Origin: Cephalotus follicularis
Taxonomy: Eukaryota > Streptophyta > Magnoliopsida > Oxalidales > Cephalotaceae
Reading direction: 5' to 3'
Assembly (NCBI GenBank): GCA_001972305.1
Contig: BDDD01000567.1
Span: 1-64,000, forward strand
DNA: 64,000 nucleotides
Made by a program: the position numbers and the translations under genes. Of the stretch, positions 57,226-64,000 are shown in pieces. The notes beneath the pieces were generated by a model. It ran no database searches and was not told where the DNA came from. It was given only the letters and a program-made list of their open reading frames with translations. Position 1 is the first letter of the stretch. Each line of letters begins with the position of its first letter.

Positions 57226-57706
57226 TGTCACGCCCCGAACCTTGGGGGAACCCCCAAGACCCGACACGTGATCACCATCCCTTCAAGCGATACAATCTCA
57301 TAAATTAATCATACTCCAAAAAGTGCTATAAATTTAAAACTTTTAATCAAATTAATGCAAGGGGAATAATCATTCATGTATATATTCTAACTCTTATAAT
57401 TTTATGAAAATTGGGTATGTAGTATCCGTTTATCGGACATATACCCCACGTAAATAAAACACAATTCAAATATTGGGCTCAGCCCTCAGCAAACCACACT
57501 CTTGTAGAAGGAAATCCAAAAATATACAATACACATGCGGAGGTAATCGTCTAAATACCTCAAATGATGAACCCATCTGTATCCAATTTATCAACACACA
57601 TATATCTTAGGCACTGCCACAAGCCGGTAAGTCGATAGCTGAAATAAAGCATGTCTCTTATATATATCAGTCTTATGATAATTCGTACAGTTCAGTTATA
57701 AACATA
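57226..57706 (-). mobile_element. Gypsy G 5' LTR, truncated
   Basis: Matches the end of the 3' LTR (44566 to about 45050) closely, then stops at 57706 where Copia H coding begins. About 2.5 kb of the LTR, including the promoter, is missing. Confidence 0.85.
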
Positions 57707-59840
57707 ATGTGTAGAACACTTTTGAATGAAAATAATTTACCAAAATATTTTTGGGTAGAAGCTATAAATAATTCGTGTTATATTTTGAATCGTATATCTA
57801 TAAGGCCAATTCTCAAAAATACTCCATATGAATTATGGAGGGAGAGAAAGCCTAACATTGGTTACTTTCATGCATTCGAATGTAAATGCTTCACCCACAA
57901 CAATGGAAAGGACCATCTCGGTAAGTTCGACTCCAAAGTCGACGAAGGTATTTTTCTTGGATACTCAACCTCTAGTAGAGCTTATAGATACTTTAATAAA
58001 AGAACTTTAGTTGTTGAAGAGTCTATGCATGTAGTCTTTGATGAAACTAACCCAAAACTTCCAAAGAAAGTTATAAATGTTGATTCTTTAGCTTTTATAG
58101 AAAACAAAATTGATAAACTAAATCTAGATGATAGCAAGAAAAAGGAATCTATAAATGAAGAATCATCTCAAAGTTATCAAGAAGCTTTACATAACAACAC
58201 ATTGAAGGTAGTAAGAGGTCACTCCCACGAAGTAATCATAGGTAATCCTAGACTAGGAGTAACTACTATATCTAGTTTAAATCATAACTATATTGCCTTT
58301 TTATCTCAAGTAGAACCTAGAAATATAGAAGAGGTCGAAAAACATGAAAATTGGATAAATTCTATGCAAGAAGAATTAAATCAATTTGAATGCAGTAAAG
58401 TATGGAACTCATTACCTAGGTCGAATGACCAAGACATAATTGGTACTAAATGGGTATTTCGCAAAAAAATAGATGATCAAGGAATAGTAATTGGAAACAA
58501 AGCTAGACTAGTTGCTAAGGAATATTCCCAATAAGATGGAATTGACTTTGATGAATCATATGCTCCCATAGCTAGACTAGAGTCAATACGAACGTTACTT
58601 GCATATGCATCTTTTAAGGATTTCACTCTTTATCAAATGGACGTTAAAAGTGCTTTGTTAAATGGTGTAATAAAGGAGGAAGTTTATGTGGAACAACCTC
58701 CCGATTTTAAGGATCCACATTTTCCAAATCACTTTTTTAAACTTTCTAAAGCTTTATATGATTTGAAACAAGCTCCTAGAGCTTGGTATGAAAATTTAAG
58801 TGGATATTTGCTTGAAAATAGTTTTGAAAAAGGAACAATAGATATTACTCTCTTTACGAAAATTTTTAATAAAGAAATTTTAATTGCCCAAATTTATGTT
58901 GATGATATCATTTTTGGGTCTACTAATGAAAATTTGAGCAAGAATTTTGCTAAGATTATGCAGGAGGAATTTGAAATGAGCATGATGGGAGAGCTCAACT
59001 ACTTCCTAGGACTTCAAGTCAAACAAATAAAGGATGGGATCTTCATCAACCAATCAAAGTATGTCAAAGACTTACTCAAAAGATTTGGGATGGAGAACGC
59101 CAAAAAGAGTAAGACTCCTATGAGCACAACTATGAAGCTAGATAAAGACGAGCAAGGTAAACCTATCGACCAAAAACTATATAGAAGTATGATAGGATCT
59201 TTGCTTTATTTAACGGCTAGTAGGCCGGATATTTTGTTTAGTGTTTGTTTATGTGCTAGATTTCAAGCTTCACCTAGAGAATCACATTTGCATGCAGTAA
59301 AGAGAATTTTTAAATACTTAGCCTACACACCAACCTTAGGTCTTTGGTACCCTAGAAATTCTTCTTTTGACTTGCACACATACTCTGATGCCGACTTCAG
59401 AGGTTATAAGAGCAATAGAAAAATCACTAGTTGCACATGTCAATTCCGAGGTAATATGCTCATCTCTTGGTTTAGCAAGAAGCAAAACCCAGTAGCACTT
59501 TCTACTACCGAGGCTGAGTATATTGCCACTGGAAGTTGTTGCGCACAAATAATGTGGATGAAACAACAACTTCTTGATTATGGTTTTAAATTTGAAAAAG
59601 TGTCGATTGGGTGTGACAACACTAGCGCAGTCTGTTTAGGCAAAAATCTCATACATCACTCTAGGACCAAACATATTGACATTAGATATCACTTCATTAA
59701 AGATCACATAGAAAAGGGTGACATTGAACTTGTCTTTGTACCAACTCAAGAACAAGTAGCTGACATTTTCACAAAACCTTTAGAATAACAAACCTTCTCG
59801 AAATTTAGATTGGAACTAGGTCTATGTGAAATTGAGTGAT
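57707..59840 (+). pseudogene. Copia H pol: integrase end, RT, RNase H
   Basis: Frame continuous from 57707. Integrase C-terminal part: LNENNLPKYFWVEAINNSCY, ILKNTPYELW, HAFECKCFTHNNGKD, EGIFLGYSTSSRAYRYFNKR. RT: TKWVFRKK, then a stop at 58532 (a Glu codon changed), [54 protein letters not shown] and SRPDILFSVCLCARFQ. RNase H: TYSDADFRGYK, STTEAEYIATGSCCAQIMWM, HHSRTKHIDIRYHFIKDHIE and EQVADIFTKPLE, followed by a stop at 59786 where DEQ is expected; it would end near 59840. The RT catalytic residues are intact. Confidence 0.92.
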
Positions 59841-60278
59841 TAATATGATTATATGCTTGTATGTTTTTACTTAATATGCCTGTATGTTGATTGTTGCATC
59901 ACTTGCATTCATTCATTCGCGTTACCGATAAATCGGCAGAAAAACAGAGCAAAGTGCCGACACCCAGAATGTAACCATCAGCGCTTAACACTGTGCTTAG
60001 AACTAGAAATTTGCAAGATATGTAAAGTGTCGACGCCTGTATTAAAAGTGTCAGCGCTCTAACACTGAAGTTAGGGCTCTAAATTTAAAATTCAACAAAG
60101 CGACGCCGCTTTAACTAAAAGCGTCGACTCTTTAGTCGAGATATAAAACAGAATCCCTCATCTGTCAGTCACTTTCAACGTGTAAATTTAAATCCCTAAC
60201 TCCCAAAATCACTGCTCTGGCGATTTTTTCACGATTTCCTTCCAAAAATCGTTTCTAAAACACACCAAATCACCAAAT
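59841..60278 (+). other. Copia H pol-aORF spacer
   Basis: Noncoding, with degenerate palindrome units between 59950 and 60135 (GTCGAC at 60029 and 60123). Matches the position of the D and E spacers. Confidence 0.7.
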
Positions 60279-61549
60279 ATGCCGAGAACTAAGAACATTA
60301 AGGCTGGGGAAGGATCAAGAACAAAGAGGAAGAGCATTGGCAACAAGAAAAAGAGGGGAACTGTACTGTCACCATCACCAGAAGAGTTCCCTCAAGCCAT
60401 TAGATACCCAGAAGCTTATTTCAAACGCAATATACTCAAAGGTAAGATTCTAGACTTTGATTTTTGTAGCAATGAGGGTTTCCCTATAGTTGGCTGGTTA
60501 GAGGCTCAAGGTTTAGGCCCATTGTTTAGGATTAATCTACCTTACTATCTTGAGTTGATAAAAGACTTTTATGTCAATATGCTTGTCAACTTCGATAGGG
60601 ATTTAGAGACTAAGGTAAAGAATTGGAGTTTTGATTTGAGCTTTGATACCTTAGCCTCCATCTTGGAAATTCCCTATCATGGCACTAAGGCTTGGAACCA
60701 ATGAGGTTGGGCAGTAGATGCTAGTTTTAACAAAGAGGAATGTGTACGATTGCTTTTTGGTGAAAACACATAAGTCGTGCAGCGAATGTATTCTAGAAAT
60801 TTAAGTTTTCACTATAGGTTCTAACACCATGCAGTAGCTACACATATACTACCTAAAGCCGATGGTTTTGATGAAGTGACCCACATGGAGGCATACACGA
60901 TGTACCATATAATTACGGGTCGAAGAATTTGTGTGCCACAACTGATATTAAATCATATGATAACAATACACGATAGAGAAAATGCTAGGCTGGCTTATAG
61001 TAACATAATCACTAAAATACTCATGCATTTTGGAGTTGATTTGAGCGGAGAGTTGCATCACTCACTCCAAAGTGCGGATAAGATAGGAAAAGGGACCCTA
61101 GGTGGAATGAGGTTTAAGAAGTATAAGAGGCTCGGGACATGGATCCCTAGAGAGGAGGATTCGAATAGATAATTGAAGATGAAGGTGAAGAAATGGGTAA
61201 AGAGGCGCAAGGAGAAGCCGCAAACGAGCCACAAGTCGATCCGACGCCGAATGTGAACTTGCCGAGAACTCAATTTGAAGAACTCATGGAAGAATTCAAA
61301 GGAATAAAGGTTGATGTTCAAACTCTCAAGAGAAGGCAAAAGAGGATTACGAGCAGGCTTGTCGGGAAAGAGACGGTTGGCGATGAAGGCCTTATCACGT
61401 CATCCTCTAGTCAAGATGACGATGCGAATCAAAGAGATGATGGAGCTACCGATGAGTTGGGCGATATGGATGGAGACAACGAAGATGATAACATGGACAT
61501 TAGAGCTTCCATTTGTTCATTTTGCATTTTTGCATTTTTTGATGTTTGA
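60279..61549 (+). pseudogene. Copia H aORF
   Basis: MPRTKNIKAGEGSRTKRK; RYPEAYFKRNIL; NEGFPIVGWLEAQGLGPLF; KDFYVNML; LASILEIPYHGTKAWNQ, then a stop at 60702; FNKEECVRLLFGEN; HMEAYTMYHIITGRRICVP; FKKYKRLGTWIPREEDSNR, then a stop near 61171; coiled-coil tail with IKVDVQTLKRRQKR; acidic end. Four or so nonsense changes but almost no indels across about 1.27 kb, so the old reading frame is clear. Confidence 0.83.
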
Positions 61550-62065
61550 CAGTTTGTATTTCAGTTTAACATTAGTCTTTGAACGATGTTTTGACAGGTT
61601 GTAATTTCAGTTAAGCATTGTGTTAAGTTTGATGTTTCAAAAACAATTTGGTTCTTGTAATGATTTTATTAAGTTTAAATATGATATGGTTGTTATACTT
61701 TGTTTTGATGTTATGATGTTATGAAAAGATGTATCTGTTTGATTATGATGCTTGTCGAAATTAAATNNNGGGGGTGAAATGAATTTATTTAATATTATGT
61801 CTAAATCTTTTTAAGATGATAACAAAAAGGGGGAGAAAATATAAGAAGAATGACAAGTTAGAAAATAGTGGGGAGATGAAAATTGATAGGGAGAAAATAA
61901 ATGGAAAATGACAAAGTTAAGAAAATACACATTGTCACACTAAGAGGGAGTCAATGAATTAAGGGGAAGTTATGAGTTATGTGTTTCTTAAACTTATGCA
62001 TTATTGCTATATTCTTTTAACTTGTATATTCTCTGTTTTAAAATGTAGCAAATTTTGTCATCGTC
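61550..62065 (+). other. Copia H 3' untranslated region
   Basis: Noncoding. Has an early polypurine copy (AAAAAGGGGGAGAAAA at about 61826) and AAGGGGGAGTTA-like units as in E. Three unknown bases (N) at 61767-61769. Confidence 0.8.
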
Positions 62066-62080
62066 AAAAAGGGGGAGATT
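62066..62080 (+). other. Copia H polypurine tract
   Basis: AAAAAGGGGGAGATT directly before the LTR start TGTAACGCCC at 62081. Confidence 0.93.
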
Positions 62081-64000
62081 TGTAACGCCCGGGATTTTCG
62101 CATGTTGTAATATTTTAATTTCAAATGTAATTTTGTTATTGAATTAATGACAAAGATGACTTTCCGGCTCATATGTGACTATCAAATCAAATTAAAGTAC
62201 TTATAAGTGCAATTGTTGAAATGTTGACTGGGGCAGTTGAGTGGTACAATAGACCAGTCGATAGGTGGACTGTTTAATGGAATAGTCGACTGATGGGACA
62301 AACCAGTCGACTGACGGGCTATCGAGCCACCTGGAAACCATGGCCAAGAAGGCAGCCGACTGTCGGGGAAGAACAGCCAACTGGATTATGATTTTTTTGT
62401 GAAACATGTGACGGGATCACATGCAACAACTGACAGAAAGGAATGGACGCCACCTGGGCGTCATGCGGCCAATGAAAAGGGAAGAGTGAAAACCTGTACG
62501 CCATGCGAGTCATGGGACAGGGAGAATTGGTCATGTGTGTGTGCATGCAGCTGTGAGAGAGGTTATGGCATTTAGTGCCATGGAAACAGGTACGAGAAGA
62601 GGGAGAGAGAAAACTGCCTGCATAAAATGCTCTCCTCTTCACCTCTCTCGAGCAGCACCTAAAAAGGGAAGAACACAGTGGGAAATTACATAGAAAAACA
62701 GTGAGGAATCATGAGAGAAAGAGAGAGAATTCTCAAATTGTTGAAACCAAGGGAAGCTTGGAGCTCGGGTGGAGCTACTTAGTTGTTCTTGGAGCTACTG
62801 GGAGGCTCAAAGTTACTGGAAAGGAGACATAAAGAGGTGGACTTACAGATTTCTGACTTGAAATCAAAGGTAGGGGAAAATTGTGGAGAAATTATGCATG
62901 TTATTTGAGTTTAAAAATACTGATATTATGGATGAATCGTATGGTTGATGGACTGTGAATTAAAAGGATAAATATCATGCTTACTATTGATTGTTAACAT
63001 GATATGTGTACTGAGTTTTAATTGAGAGTGATTGGTTCTCATGCATTACCATGATTAGCTTCCACTGATATTGAGATAAAACAGAGAAAATGCATGAACT
63101 GAGTTATGTATGTGGACTGCGAAGTGATCATTCATGATATTCTATTGTATGAATATGGTAGAATGATTTGTAATTGGATGTTGGACGAAATAGAATGAAT
63201 CGAGTGCTACTGTTTTTCGTAGAACAGCCGACTGTTGAGGTACAACAGTCGACTGCTCAAATTATACAGCTGACTGTTAAGAAGAACAGTCGACTGTGTA
63301 TGTGTTGTTCGCCCAGAACAGTTGACTGTCGAAGAAAGACAGCTGACTGTTGATACTCATGCTAGATTAGTCGACTTCCAAGGAAGACAGTCGACTAACT
63401 CAAGGGAACAACCAACTGTTATGGAAATCAGCCGACTGTTACAGAGGAAAAATTGACCTTGGACAAAGTGATAGACATAGGCGCGACGCCAACGATCTTA
63501 GATGCATTCTGAGCATATGTTTGCATTATATATTGTACTGTTAACTGAATTGTGAAAAGAATTGTGACTGTTTTCTAAAGTGTTACATCATTTTAGAAGT
63601 TTATAAATGATTTTAAATGAATCATTATTTTGTACGAAAATACATATATTTTCAAATGACGAGGAGGTAATCCCCAAATATTGTGAATTGTTTAAGAGAT
63701 GGCTTGTACATCGATATTACTATTTCAAGTGTTTATAATTATGCATCACTTGAGTTGACTGTTGAATGTGATTGTTACCGTTGCCACTAGCGGGGTATTG
63801 TTGTTGCTTAGCCATTGTGCTGAGTATCGTTTTCCACTGTTGCCGTTAGCGGGGTACTGTTGGTACTTAGCTCCCATACTAGTACCATTTACCGTGTCCG
63901 GACTATTGTTACTGCCGCCGTGCGAGTAACGTGGACATTGTTTGTACTAATTGTGTTTGAGTGGTCCCCTTGAGGACATGACTGGTTATACTGATAAATA
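62081..64000 (+). mobile_element. Copia H 3' LTR, runs off the window
   Basis: TGTAACGCCCGGGATTTTC start, at least 1.92 kb. A TATA-like CATAAAATG lies near 62618, followed by CT-rich leader sequence. CAGTCGACTG-type palindromes occur at 62260-62370 (upstream of the TATA) and as an array at 63227-63436. Related to the LTR at 1707-2704 by its start. No gene. Confidence 0.88.
63227..63436 (+). repeat. ACAGTCGACTGT palindrome array
   Basis: Cores start at 63227, 63248, 63269, 63289, 63321, 63342, 63370, 63390, 63411 and 63431. Seven of nine intervals are 20-21 bp; the other two are 28 and 32. The consensus ACAGTCGACTGT is a perfect 12-bp palindrome. Confidence 0.92.

Larger units (their letters stand above)
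44566..57706 (-). mobile_element. Gypsy element G, related to A, rearranged
   Basis: Minus-strand Gypsy with a full 3' LTR (44566-47516), polypurine tract, pol, leader, primer site and a truncated 5' LTR (57226-57706). It carries two later solo LTRs (I1, I2). Inside, the order of gag and pol pieces is scrambled. Inserted in Copia F on the left; on the right its LTR stops abruptly at Copia H, so no TSD can be tested. Confidence 0.87.
57707..64000 (+). mobile_element. Copia element H, 5'-truncated
   Basis: Integrase end, RT, RNase H, aORF, polypurine tract and a 3' LTR that runs past the window. Pol is in one frame with only two stops, the best-preserved pol here. The LTR family differs from D/E although pol and aORF are related. 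Confidence 0.9.

Noticed and set aside
61767-61769. Three N bases, possible scaffold gap
   Set aside because: Flanking sequence is collinear with the E 3' untranslated region, so it is probably a small base-call gap and not a break in structure.
62201-62642. Minus-strand open frames at the right end
   Set aside because: They sit in the Copia H LTR over the promoter and palindromes and show no similarity to known proteins.

Overview
The window is repeat DNA from a large plant nuclear genome, almost certainly an angiosperm. Everything recognisable is Ty1/Copia or Ty3/Gypsy LTR retrotransposon, stacked by repeated insertion. I found no host gene, tRNA, rRNA or CRISPR. Evidence: 1.1-3 kb LTRs with TG...CA ends, 5-bp target site duplications (TSDs), initiator-Met-tRNA-type primer sites, polypurine tracts, UBN2-type Copia gag, Copia protease/integrase/RT (YVDD)/RNase H, Gypsy gag, and a Gypsy pol with a chromodomain-like tail. 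Nearly all genes carry stops or frameshifts. The species cannot be named from this.

Layout. 1-2704: minus-strand Copia (protease start, gag, LTR) cut by the left edge. 2705-5235: Gypsy-type LTR-like sequence with short-period arrays. 5236-6193 and 43967-44565: remnants of a plus-strand Copia (F), split by Gypsy A (6194-43966). A has its own two LTRs and TSD, and its pol is cut into five pieces by: gag-only Gypsy B (11726-18780); solo LTR C (19064-21386); nearly full-length minus-strand Copia D (21583-31209); and a composite (32039-40971) with inverted Y LTR ends, a Gypsy fragment X, and Copia E (32602-38709) inserted in X's LTR. Nesting is five deep (F>A>Y>X>E). 44566-57706: minus-strand Gypsy G, carrying two solo LTRs of opposite orientation (I1, I2). 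57707-64000: plus-strand Copia H with its 3' LTR running off the window. In most cases the interrupted reading frame resumes exactly across the insertion, which fixes boundaries to the base.

Two things stand out. First, the LTRs of at least eight families or subfamilies, both Copia and Gypsy, carry arrays of a degenerate palindrome centred on GTCGAC, repeated about every 20-21 bp (two DNA turns) with spacers that are not obviously copies of each other. The arms differ by family (AAGC/GCTT, ACA/TGT, GAC/GTC) yet stay complementary. Some arrays also sit between pol and a downstream ORF. Second, Copia D, E and H each carry a sense ORF after pol (aORF) that is recognisably the same protein. D's gag also has a four-unit, 87-bp-period tandem array of CCHC zinc knuckles.

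In a live copy gag forms the particle, protease cuts the polyprotein, RT/RNase H copies the RNA from a tRNA primer at the PBS to the PPT, and integrase inserts the DNA with a 5-bp TSD. Here only fossil pieces of that machinery remain.
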